Of a DNA stretch of 5,118 nt, positions 1-5,118 are shown piece by piece. A program made the position numbers and the translations under genes. The notes below the pieces were generated by a model, which was not told the DNA's origin, made no database searches, and worked only from the letters and a program-made list of their open reading frames with translations. The first letter of the stretch is position 1; each line of letters opens with the position of its first letter. The stretch is taken from assembly GCA_018262455.1 (NCBI GenBank), contig JAGSPR010000457.1, forward strand, positions 1-5,118, given 5' to 3'. The stretch is from Deltaproteobacteria bacterium. Its GTDB lineage: Bacteria; Myxococcota; Polyangia; Haliangiales; Haliangiaceae.

Positions 1-34
1 GAAGGCGGGGCAGAACCGCTAGCTACACGCACAC

Positions 35-66
35 GCTGCCTGAACCGTCGGGTAACGTTCAGCGGC
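35..66 (+). promoter_or_regulatory. Stem-loop just upstream of the RCC1 gene start
   Basis: A 6-bp perfect stem (40-45 ctgaac with 57-62 gttcag) closes an 11-nt loop at 46-56. With C39 bulged it extends by four more pairs (35-38 with 63-66, including one T-G wobble). It ends two bases before the GTG start at 69, so in an mRNA it would cover the ribosome landing site, where no clear Shine-Dalgarno is visible. No T-run follows, so it is not a standard terminator. It could be a translational control hairpin or chance in GC-rich DNA. Confidence 0.3.
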
Positions 67-68
67 CG

Positions 69-1196
69 GTGACCTCGATCGTCCGCAACCTCGCTTCGGT
101 CTTCCTCCTCGTCCTCGCCTCGACCGCGTGCGAGCGGAAGCCGGTGCCAACGCCCCGGCTCTCCGGCGTCACCGCGATCGCTGCGGGCACCGCTCATACG
201 TGCGCGATCGCGAACGGGACAGCTCACTGCTGGGGCCGTGATCAGTGGGGGCAGGCCAGCGGAGAAGTCGAGCCCGATCCCGATCGCACGCGGACCGTTC
301 CGCGTGCGCGCCCGCTTCCGAGCCAGGGGCCGGTGGACACGCTCCATGCAGGCGACCTCCTGAGCTGCGCCGGAAAGGCAGGCGAGGTTCGTTGTTGGGG
401 TCGGATCGATCTGACCGTCGGTCCGGACTCGACTCCGCGCCTTCGTGGCGCTCGGCACGTCGCGCTTCATCACACGCAGGCGTGCGCCGAGTTGGCGGAT
501 GCCGGCGTGTCCTGCCGAGGCTATGGCGATGTCGGAGATGGTCGTGCGTGCTCGTCTGGATGCGACTGGCATCCGATTCGCCCGCCGATCTCGGGCGTGC
601 GTGCGCTCGCGAGTGGTGGAGCAGTGGTCTCCGGAACGCGATGCGCCATCGACGCAACTGGCGCGATCCTTTGTTGGGGAGCGCTGCCGTGGCGTGACCA
701 CCGTTGGTGTCCTCCCGAGCCCGTCACGGGGATCGACGACGCTTCGGAGGTCGTGGTCGGTCTCGACCATGCGTGCGCGCTCCGCCGCAACGAAGTCTGG
801 TGCTGGGGGGATGACGAGTTCGGCCAGCTCGGTGAACGGGCGAACGGCGACGCGCTCGCGGCGAAGGTCATCGGCCTTCCGCCGATCGACCGGATCGCGG
901 CGTCGACGACCGAGTCGTGCGGTCGCGCCGTCGACGGCAGGCTGTTTTGTTGGGGAACCTCGAGCGGGAACGACTTGGTCAAGCCGAACCGCAAGCCGAC
1001 CGTACGCTCGACGCCGGCCCCTGTCGTCACGATCGTCGGCGGCGAGGCGCACATGTGCGCGCTTCTCGCGACGTCGGAGGTTTGGTGCTGGGGCGCGAAC
1101 GGATACGGCCAGCTCGGTGATCCAGCGTCGAAGGAGAGCGGCTTCGTCGCCGTGGAACGCCAGCGCAGTCCCAGCGGCAACGTCACTGGACGGTGA
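69..1196 (+). CDS. RCC1-type seven-bladed beta-propeller lipoprotein
   Basis: This encodes a predicted envelope lipoprotein of 375 aa made almost wholly of RCC1 (regulator of chromosome condensation 1) repeats. Residues 1-20 form a signal peptide with a hydrophobic stretch (VFLLVLAS) ending in STA-C21, an acceptable though not ideal lipobox. Seven repeat units follow, each with a Cys about ten residues before a C or CWG motif: C45/C54, C100/C109, C139/C149, C192/C202, C236/C245, C284/C294 and C330/C340. Units 5 and 7 carry the full CWG...GQLG signature, unit 1 a CWG...GQASG variant, and unit 3 is degenerate (CRGYG). Seven units match the seven blades of an RCC1 propeller, so the domain looks complete. 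GTG at 69 is chosen because it places the signal peptide at the N terminus; the frame stays open to the window edge, so a longer product is not excluded. RCC1 propellers are binding scaffolds; eukaryotic RCC1 is a Ran exchange factor, but that activity should not be assumed here. The 3' end overlaps the convergent gene by 14 bp. Confidence 0.88.
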   Translation: MTSIVRNLASVFLLVLASTACERKPVPTPRLSGVTAIAAGTAHTCAIANGTAHCWGRDQWGQASGEVEPDPDRTRTVPRARPLPSQGPVDTLHAGDLLSCAGKAGEVRCWGRIDLTVGPDSTPRLRGARHVALHHTQACAELADAGVSCRGYGDVGDGRACSSGCDWHPIRPPISGVRALASGGAVVSGTRCAIDATGAILCWGALPWRDHRWCPPEPVTGIDDASEVVVGLDHACALRRNEVWCWGDDEFGQLGERANGDALAAKVIGLPPIDRIAASTTESCGRAVDGRLFCWGTSSGNDLVKPNRKPTVRSTPAPVVTIVGGEAHMCALLATSEVWCWGANGYGQLGDPASKESGFVAVERQRSPSGNVTGR

Positions 1197-1689
1197 GCGT
1201 GATCGACGACGACATGCCGCGGTGGGGCTTCGACGCGGTCTGCGGCGCAGCGTACTTCGTGAACTCGAGGATCTGTTCGTCGATGTTGATCGAGTAGGTC
1301 CCGGCCGCCAGTTGGCCGAGCTCGATCTCGACGAGCGGCGTCGTGACGTCGTTTGCGCTGAGGGGACCGCGGAACCTTCGCGACTCGATCACGATCGTGA
1401 TCTTCAGGCCGTCGCGGCGCGCGTCGGTCACCGCGAACGTGTCGGGGCTGTTCGCGTCGGCGAGCCGCACGATCGCGACCAGCGCCGCGCCCGAGATCGG
1501 CTTCGCGCGCGAGCGGTAGCGCTCGAGCACGGTCTTCCCCGCGCTGGCGGGCACGATGACGACCGGCGGCTCGAGCGGAGCCCGGGTCACCGTGGAGGAC
1601 AGCTTGGTCGGCGCCGCGACCGCGAGCGCGGGCACGAGCAAGAGCGCGAGGAGCGTGAGCAGCCAGATCCGCATGCCCGAGGGTGTCAT
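1183..1689 (-). CDS. Small secreted beta-rich protein, unknown function
   Basis: I do not recognise a family. The 168-aa product starts with a Sec signal peptide: Met-Arg-Ile-Trp, then a Leu/Ala-rich core at about residues 9-24, with likely cleavage at AVA|A after residue 25. The mature part has no cysteine and is rich in alternating hydrophobic and polar segments typical of beta strands (KITIVIES, VEIEL, GTYSINID at about 130-137, SSSITLTVQ at the C terminus), suggesting one beta-sandwich domain in the periplasm or outside the cell. Three starts are possible: GTG at 1719, ATG at 1689 and ATG at 1674. None has a clear Shine-Dalgarno. The GTG lies inside the 53-bp repeat and is disfavoured; 1674 would put the signal peptide right at the N terminus and is a good alternative (163 aa). 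The gene overlaps the RCC1 gene tail to tail and diverges from the PilZ gene. Confidence 0.75.
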   Translation of the reverse strand: MTPSGMRIWLLTLLALLLVPALAVAAPTKLSSTVTRAPLEPPVVIVPASAGKTVLERYRSRAKPISGAALVAIVRLADANSPDTFAVTDARRDGLKITIVIESRRFRGPLSANDVTTPLVEIELGQLAAGTYSINIDEQILEFTKYAAPQTASKPHRGMSSSITLTVQ

Positions 1690-1707
1690 CGAAGGCCGGG
1701 GAGGTGT

Positions 1708-1760
1708 CGGGTCAGGCACAACTTTACTACTTCACTACTACGCAACCGCCGAGCCTCGCG
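1708..1760 (+). repeat. 53-bp dispersed direct repeat, copy A
   Basis: This copy matches 4696-4748 at 51 of 53 positions in the same orientation; the differences are T1725 against C4713 and G1753 against A4741. The element opens with cgggtcaggcacaact, contains two 8-bp tandem units (ctttacta 1722-1729, cttcacta 1730-1737) and ends in cgcaaccgccgagcctcgcg. It is conspicuously less GC-rich than its surroundings in the middle. It sits between divergent starts (1689 on -, 1807 on +). A degenerate flanking box, gaaggccggg (1691-1700), lies just upstream and resembles the iterated boxes beside copy B. There is no evident inverted repeat or U-run, so a terminator role is unsupported. Confidence 0.9.
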
Positions 1761-1770
1761 TGACCAATTC

Positions 1771-1806
1771 TTGGCCCGCTCGCGCGCGGACCCCTATCAT
1801 TTTTTC
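1771..1806 (+). promoter_or_regulatory. Candidate promoter for the PilZ gene, giving a leaderless mRNA
   Basis: TTGGCC at 1771-1776 matches four of six bases of the -35 consensus, and TATCAT at 1795-1800 matches five of six of the -10 consensus, separated by 18 bp. A start point about seven bases after the -10 falls on position 1807, which is the G of the GTG start codon. No purine-rich ribosome site lies between the -10 and the GTG; there is only a T6 run. The hexamers are read by eye and the sigma factor specificity is assumed. Confidence 0.45.
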
Positions 1807-2202
1807 GTGAACCTGCTCGATCTGCGCCGGCGCGCTCCGCGGATCTCCGTCGACGGTCTGTGCGGCGTCGTGTCCGATCACGACGAGCTCCACCACGCGA
1901 CGATGAGTGACCTCTCGACGCTCGGGCTCCGGCTCGAGCGGCCGTTCGAGCCGACGACGGCCAAGCCGGTCGTCCAGCTCGAGATCGAGCTGCCCGGCAT
2001 CGACGAGATCGTGTGGGCGACCGCCATCGTCACCCACGCATACCTGACGCCGCTGCCGGGTCGGCGCCCCGACGGCCAGCCTCGCTTCTGGTGCCGCGCG
2101 GGTCTCCGCATCGGCGATGCCTCGCGACGCGAGCGGCGCATGCTGCACGACTACGTGATCGAGCAGCTCGTCACGCACCATGGTCGGCGAACCGCGGCGT
2201 AG
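1807..2202 (+). CDS. PilZ domain protein (putative c-di-GMP receptor)
   Basis: This encodes a 131-aa cytoplasmic protein consisting of a single PilZ domain with no signal peptide. Both signature motifs of the family's c-di-GMP site are present: RxxxR as R8-RRAP-R12 region (R8 and R12) and [D/N]xSxxG as D35-LSTL-G40. Beta-strand segments follow (VVQLEIEL, WATAIVTHAYL, WCRAGLRI), then a C-terminal helix (RRERRMLHDYVIEQL) of the kind that ends many PilZ domains. PilZ proteins bind cyclic di-GMP and pass the signal to motility, polysaccharide or transcription targets; the partner here cannot be read from the sequence. GTG at 1807 is chosen because it leaves RxxxR intact, whereas the next ATG (residue 33) would remove it. 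No Shine-Dalgarno is visible, which fits the leaderless promoter just upstream. Both neighbours are on the opposite strand, so it is probably transcribed alone. Confidence 0.87.
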   Translation: MNLLDLRRRAPRISVDGLCGVVSDHDELHHATMSDLSTLGLRLERPFEPTTAKPVVQLEIELPGIDEIVWATAIVTHAYLTPLPGRRPDGQPRFWCRAGLRIGDASRRERRMLHDYVIEQLVTHHGRRTAA

Positions 2203-2251
2203 CTCGTCAGCTGCCACGTCCGCGTCCGCGTGATCGCGTTGCCACGTGACG

Positions 2252-2899
2252 TCATGGCGGCAGGCTGATGTCGACGTTGGCGTTGGGATTGATCACCAGC
2301 GTGACGCGATCGTGGATTCCGGTGCCGCCTTCAGGCGACACCTCACACACCTTCTTCACGCCGCAGCTGTTCGAGAACGTAGGCTGCTCGAAGATCGCGA
2401 CCTCGCCATCGTGACCGAGACTCTTCAGATACGTCTTCGCGTCCGCGATGGTCATGCCGCGCACCTTCTCGAGCTGCGCACGCACGAGGGCACCGCTGAT
2501 CCGGTGCGGTCCTTCGTAGACGGTGACGCTGATGATCGCGCGGCGATCGGCCAGCGTGCCGGGCTTCGGGGACTGGCAGGTGATGCGCCCCACCTGCTTG
2601 GTGGAGCCCTCGCACTCGAGCAAGATCCGATTGACCTCCGGCGAGGAGATGAACCCCACGGCCCGCAGCGCCGCCGTTGCCTCGTCGGCGGTCTTGCCAT
2701 CGAGGTCGAGCATCACGATCTTGCCGTCGCCGCCCGCGGCCGGTGTCGACTCGGGGGCCGCCGAAGCGGAGCGCGCCGTCGGTCCTGACGTCGTCGTGAC
2801 GCCGCCGGTGAGCGAGCCGGCCAGCGAGCAGCCCGCCAGCGCGCACGCACCGAGCAGCGCCACCACACGCGACGCTGACGCTCGTGGCATCGCGGACAC
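2252..2899 (-). CDS. Lipoprotein with two PASTA-like domains
   Basis: The 215-aa product is a predicted lipoprotein. A short signal peptide (VVALLGACALAGC) ends in a clear lipobox, L21-A-G-C24. A Ser/Thr/Gly/Pro-rich linker covers about residues 25-58. Two PASTA-like units follow: about 61-129 (DGKTADEATAALRAVGF ... PKPGT ... ISVTVYEG) and about 145-204 (GMTIADAKTYLKSLG ... VSPEGGTGI ... VTLVINP). Each has the family pattern of an alpha helix after a small-residue turn, a central Pro-x-x-G-type turn and a closing beta strand. Each unit also holds a Cys pair (C95/C108 and C179/C185) that could form disulfides. PASTA domains usually sit on Ser/Thr kinases or penicillin-binding proteins and can bind peptidoglycan or beta-lactams; here no enzyme domain is attached. 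GTG at 2899 is preferred over ATG at 2890 because the minus strand reads gagggagg eight bases before the GTG. It lies 34 nt after the upstream gene's stop, probably in one operon. Confidence 0.86.
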   Translation of the reverse strand: MSAMPRASASRVVALLGACALAGCSLAGSLTGGVTTTSGPTARSASAAPESTPAAGGDGKIVMLDLDGKTADEATAALRAVGFISSPEVNRILLECEGSTKQVGRITCQSPKPGTLADRRAIISVTVYEGPHRISGALVRAQLEKVRGMTIADAKTYLKSLGHDGEVAIFEQPTFSNSCGVKKVCEVSPEGGTGIHDRVTLVINPNANVDISLPP

Positions 2900-2933
2900 G
2901 CTGCGCGCCTCCCTCGGGTCGAGCGACCACGCC

Positions 2934-4499
2934 TTACTTGAGCCGCGCACCGAGCACCATCGAAGGAGTAGTCGCGTTCGCGTTGGACCAGATCGCGACG
3001 ACGTCAAAGAACTTGTCCCCGTAAACCGATGAGAACACGACGCCGGCCTTGAGCAGCGGTGCGTGCGCGGGGTTGATCTTGAAGTCCGCCCACGTCGTGT
3101 CGTACGTGACGATCGCCGACTTCAGGCAGAGCGATTCGTACTCGAGCGTACCGTCCGCGCGGATGCGCGAGAGCCGGTTGGTGGGTTTCGACTGGACGCA
3201 TGCGAGGCGCTTGGCCGTCGTCTTCTTCAGCGAGACGTTCGCGCGCTCCTTCTCCATCGTCACCTTGTCGACGACACCGCCGGCGCTCGTGATCGAGCCG
3301 CCGCTGCGTGCGTACGGGCGCGAGCCGACGTCGGGGTAGCGGGGCTGGCGCGCGTTGACGTCGTCGAACTCGAACTTCTCGTCGTAGAGGGCGGTGAGCG
3401 CCGCGGACCGTGGCCCGCGGACGCCCGGAACTTGCTGCAGCGTGGCCCGGAGCCAGTCGGCCGTCGCCGTCTTGTGGCACAGCGCGTACGCGATCGCAGC
3501 GAGGTTGACGACCGGGGTCTTCACGAGCACCGGACCCGCCGCATGCGCGAAGCCTTCGAACGGGCTATTGCGGACGTCGGCCATCCCGGCGAACGACTTC
3601 GCCGGGATCGTCGCGACGGCGCCAGCGAGCGCTTCGGAGGTCGTCTGTTCGCAGCCGGCGAACTGCTTGCGCGAGCTGGCGAACGTCGCCGACTCCATCG
3701 CCTGCACGAGCGCGAGCAGCTTGGTGTTCGCGCCGATTCCCTTGCTCCACTCGGCGCGCGCCTTGGCGGCGACGTCGAACAGCTTCTTGTACTCGGCGTC
3801 TTGCTTGAACAGCTTGTCACGTTTGGCGGCGGCCTCCTCGAGCCGCTTGGACAGCTCGGCCGCGCGGAACCGCAACAACATCTTGGTGCCGCCATCGTGT
3901 GCGGCATCGGAGCGGAGCTGTATCGCGAACTTCGCGAAGTCCCACTGGTCGGCATCCGCTTGGCAGATCGCCCAGTGCCCGATCGAGTCGTGCTCCAGGT
4001 TCTCCTGCAGGCACCACTCCAGGAACGCCAGCCGACCAACCTCGGTGAGCTGGCCATGGAGCACGTCGGCGACGTACAGCGCGTCCGCATGGCGCTTGCC
4101 GTCGAGCTCGAGCCCCTCGCGGATCGCTCGCCACTGGTCCATCGGGGTGAGCTCGGCGAGGAGCTTCGTCGAGTACGCGACCTTCGGGAAGTTGCCGTCG
4201 CGATTGTCGATGAACGCGACCGCGTCGGCCCAATCGGCGTCCACCATCCCGAACTTCTTGCCCCACGCCTGCCGTGCGGCGTCGATGCTGGCGTGGTGTT
4301 GCGCCACCTCGGGGCTGCGCGAGCACCGGGTCTTTGCGAGTGCACGCACGACGTAGTCGGGGTCGGTCCGCTTGAGGTCGTTCAGGTCGGAGCTGCTCGC
4401 CTCGAACGAGGCGGTACCGCACCAAGCTGGAAGATCGGCCGACGCGGCTCGCGGGGCAGCTGCCCAGGTGATCACGCACAACATGACGACTCGTTTCAT
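2934..4499 (-). CDS. Exported 521-aa protein of unknown function
   Basis: I do not recognise a named family. The N terminus is a Sec signal peptide (MKRVVMLCVI ... APRAASA) with likely cleavage at ASA|D after residue 21. The mature protein has eight cysteines, C27, C59, C163, C179, C283, C341, C434 and C458; sequential pairing would give four disulfides (inference). Residues about 60-350 are mostly helical, with a charged Lys/Glu/Ala-rich stretch at about 205-255 that could be a coiled coil. From about 400 onward the sequence is more beta-like (VDKVTMEKERANVSL, LEYESLCLKSAIVTYDTTWADF, GVVFSSVYGDKFFDVVAIW). ATG at 4499 is supported by ggatggagg on the minus strand, ending five bases before it. 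The PASTA lipoprotein gene follows after 34 nt, so the two probably share a transcript. Export plus the lipoprotein partner suggests an envelope or extracellular role, nothing more specific. Confidence 0.85.
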   Translation of the reverse strand: MKRVVMLCVITWAAAPRAASADLPAWCGTASFEASSSDLNDLKRTDPDYVVRALAKTRCSRSPEVAQHHASIDAARQAWGKKFGMVDADWADAVAFIDNRDGNFPKVAYSTKLLAELTPMDQWRAIREGLELDGKRHADALYVADVLHGQLTEVGRLAFLEWCLQENLEHDSIGHWAICQADADQWDFAKFAIQLRSDAAHDGGTKMLLRFRAAELSKRLEEAAAKRDKLFKQDAEYKKLFDVAAKARAEWSKGIGANTKLLALVQAMESATFASSRKQFAGCEQTTSEALAGAVATIPAKSFAGMADVRNSPFEGFAHAAGPVLVKTPVVNLAAIAYALCHKTATADWLRATLQQVPGVRGPRSAALTALYDEKFEFDDVNARQPRYPDVGSRPYARSGGSITSAGGVVDKVTMEKERANVSLKKTTAKRLACVQSKPTNRLSRIRADGTLEYESLCLKSAIVTYDTTWADFKINPAHAPLLKAGVVFSSVYGDKFFDVVAIWSNANATTPSMVLGARLK

Positions 4500-4525
4500 C
4501 TAGTCCTCCATCCTTCTCGATCCGA

Positions 4526-4539
4526 CGTCGCGCGCGACG
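4526..4539. promoter_or_regulatory. 14-bp perfect palindrome upstream of the 521-aa gene
   Basis: cgtcgcg followed by cgcgacg is a perfect inverted repeat with no spacer. It lies 26 bp upstream of the ATG at 4499 on the - strand, within the untranslated leader or promoter region. A dimeric regulator could bind here, but short CG-only palindromes arise easily in DNA of this composition. I could not identify a -10 or -35 for this gene. Confidence 0.25.
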
Positions 4540-4659
4540 AGTTGTCGACGCGCCGCGATCAGCAGTTGCGAGGCGCGTGCCACGAGATCCGCGCGTCGTA
4601 CGGTGCGGCGCGTGCGTGGAGGCATCGACCGGGCCGGGTTGATCGGCGCAGAGCGGCAG

Positions 4660-4698
4660 AGATGGCCGGCAAAGATGGCCGGGTCAAAAGATGGCCGG
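4660..4698 (+). repeat. Three iterated agatggccgg boxes
   Basis: The 10-mer agatggccgg occurs at 4660-4669, 4673-4682 and 4689-4698, with start-to-start steps of 13 and 16 bp. The last two are part of a longer direct duplication of aaagatggccgggtca. The third box runs straight into the 53-bp repeat copy B, sharing its cgg. A single degenerate relative, gaaggccggg, occurs at the matching side of copy A (1691-1700). The arrangement looks like iterated protein-binding sites or slippage expansion at the edge of a repeat element. Confidence 0.75.
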
Positions 4699-4748
4699 GT
4701 CAGGCACAACTTCACTACTTCACTACTACGCAACCGCCGAACCTCGCG
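4696..4748 (+). repeat. 53-bp dispersed direct repeat, copy B
   Basis: This is the partner of 1708-1760, with 51 of 53 positions identical and the same orientation at an offset of 2,988 bp. This copy keeps two exact cttcacta units (4710-4717 and 4718-4725). Identity stops abruptly after cctcgcg and before cgggtca, so it is a bounded element rather than a duplicated gene end. Reading frames through the two copies diverge on both sides: on the - strand the GTG inside the element opens a long frame from copy A but meets a stop after seven codons from copy B. It is therefore unlikely to be coding. Confidence 0.9.
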
Positions 4749-4784
4749 CGGAGCCACACCTCGCAACGCCCTCAGCACGCTCCG

Positions 4785-4931
4785 ATGTTGGAGAAGCAGA
4801 GCCTCGCGCAGACCGCGGCGACCAGCGCCAATGTCGCGACGCTAACGTCAACGTCAGGTGGCACGGTGACTGTCCCGTACGGGTTCACGTACCGCGCACC
4901 GCAGAAGCCGGTGAAGAAGCCTGTGCCGTAG
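4785..4931 (+). CDS. Small ORF of uncertain reality and strand
   Basis: An ATG-started frame of 48 aa, rich in Thr, Ala, Gln, Lys and Pro and ending in the repetitive PQKPVKKPVP, begins 36 bp after repeat copy B. Its stop codon abuts the stop of the convergent DUF1801 gene. There is no Shine-Dalgarno and no recognisable domain. An overlapping - strand frame (TTG at 4948 down to a stop at 4772, 58 aa, aromatic and Cys-rich, containing GTGFFTGFCG) shares the same wobble positions, so GC3 is equal in both and cannot tell them apart. At most one of the two is likely to be real, and possibly neither. Confidence 0.22.
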   Translation: MLEKQSLAQTAATSANVATLTSTSGGTVTVPYGFTYRAPQKPVKKPVP

Positions 4932-5118
4932 TCACTCCGCTTTACCAATGACCCAGCCGGGCAGCGCGGCCGCCTGCTGGAGCCAGGCCGCCCACTGCAC
5001 CTCGTCGAGCTCGTCCGCTTCGTGAATGTGGAAGTAGCGCGTGTTTGGATCCTTGGACTCGACCGGCGGCAGCGGACGCAGCGACGAGCCACGCAGGAAC
5101 GACACCTTGATGTACTTC
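4932..5118 (-). CDS. DUF1801-family protein, C-terminal part (5' end off the window)
   Basis: The last 61 residues of a protein enter from the right edge on the - strand and stop at TGA 4932-4934. The visible sequence has the typical C-terminal pattern of DUF1801 (the YdhG-like family, Pfam PF08818): a strand KVSFLRGSSLRPLPP with F7 and G10, an RYFHIHEADELDE segment (R27 to E39) and a closing helix QWAAWLQQAAALPGW. The family is small and soluble and its biochemical role is not established; some members are labelled iron chaperones by homology to YdhG, which I would not transfer here. Assignment is from remembered family pattern, not a search. The N-terminal half and the start codon are outside the window. 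Its orientation would allow readthrough toward the 521-aa gene, but about 430 bp separate them. Confidence 0.72.
   Translation of the reverse strand, partial: KYIKVSFLRGSSLRPLPPVESKDPNTRYFHIHEADELDEVQWAAWLQQAAALPGWVIGKAE

Larger units (their letters stand above)
4500..4784. other. Intergenic region with no convincing gene
   Basis: This stretch lies between the 521-aa gene start and the small ORF. It contains, in order, the ribosome site of the 521-aa gene (4505-4513), the 14-bp palindrome, about 120 bp of ordinary GC-rich sequence, the iterated boxes and repeat copy B. Frames crossing it give Arg-rich translations typical of non-coding GC-rich DNA. I found no convincing promoter hexamers for either flank. 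Confidence 0.6.

Noticed and set aside
1690..1719. Start of the beta-rich secreted protein at GTG 1719, inside repeat copy A.
   Set aside because: It adds a Pro-rich segment before the signal peptide, and the equivalent GTG in copy B leads to a stop after seven codons, so the repeat does not appear to supply a real start.
445..1806. Long + strand open frame upstream of the PilZ gene, which would make a 585-aa fusion.
   Set aside because: It runs out of frame through the RCC1 gene and antisense through the beta-rich protein gene; its translation is Arg-rich and has no domain until the PilZ part.
2208..2267. Possible bidirectional terminator between the PilZ and PASTA genes (2208-2215 pairing with 2259-2267).
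   Set aside because: The stem has a bulge, a loop of more than 40 nt unless weak inner pairs form, no T-run, and its right arm lies inside the PASTA gene coding end.
2900..3007. N-terminal extension of the PASTA lipoprotein to ATG 3007.
   Set aside because: It would overlap the 3' end of the 521-aa gene and bury the signal peptide and lipobox behind about 36 Arg/Ser-rich residues; the GTG at 2899 has a well-spaced ribosome site.
4696..4748. The 53-bp repeat as a CRISPR repeat.
   Set aside because: There are only two copies, almost 3 kb apart with genes between them, so there is no array with spacers.
4500..4778. A 92-aa - strand frame ending directly before the ATG of the 521-aa gene, suggesting a translationally coupled small gene.
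   Set aside because: It crosses repeat copy B and the iterated boxes, is very Arg-rich, and from its best internal ATG (about 41 codons) third-position GC is only about 70 percent, lower than expected for genes here. I see no domain.
3063..4931. Long + strand frame antisense to the 521-aa gene.
   Set aside because: This is the usual antisense shadow in GC-rich DNA. The - strand frame has a signal peptide, a ribosome site and a balanced composition, and the + frame does not.

Overview
The window reads like a stretch of high-GC bacterial chromosome. Very GC-rich codon use, frequent GTG starts, several secreted or lipid-anchored proteins of unknown function and a Cys-rich RCC1 propeller lipoprotein together suggest a myxobacterium-like lineage (Myxococcota). 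That assignment is inference from gene style; no rRNA or marker gene is present.

Layout, left to right. (1) A + strand seven-blade RCC1-type propeller lipoprotein (69-1196). Its 3' end overlaps by 14 bp a convergent - strand gene for a small secreted beta-rich protein (1183-1689). (2) A 117-bp divergent intergenic region holding copy A of a 53-bp repeat and a promoter-like pair of hexamers that would give a leaderless transcript for a + strand single-domain PilZ protein (1807-2202). (3) A - strand gene pair: an unrecognised 521-residue exported protein (2934-4499), then, 34 nt downstream, a lipoprotein with two PASTA-like domains (2252-2899). The pair converges on the PilZ gene. (4) A poorly coding region of about 430 bp (4500-4931) holding a 14-bp palindrome, three iterated agatggccgg boxes, copy B of the 53-bp repeat (51/53 identical to copy A, same orientation, 2,988 bp away) and a small ORF of uncertain strand. 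(5) The C-terminal 61 residues of a DUF1801-family protein running in from the right edge on the - strand.

Most of the genes point to the cell envelope: two lipoproteins, two Sec-exported proteins and a cytoplasmic c-di-GMP receptor-type domain. Only the 521-aa/PASTA pair has the spacing of an operon. I see no tRNA, rRNA, CRISPR array, transposase or phage gene. The least explained item is the duplicated 53-bp intergenic element with its iterated flanking boxes. I found no convincing complete new system here.
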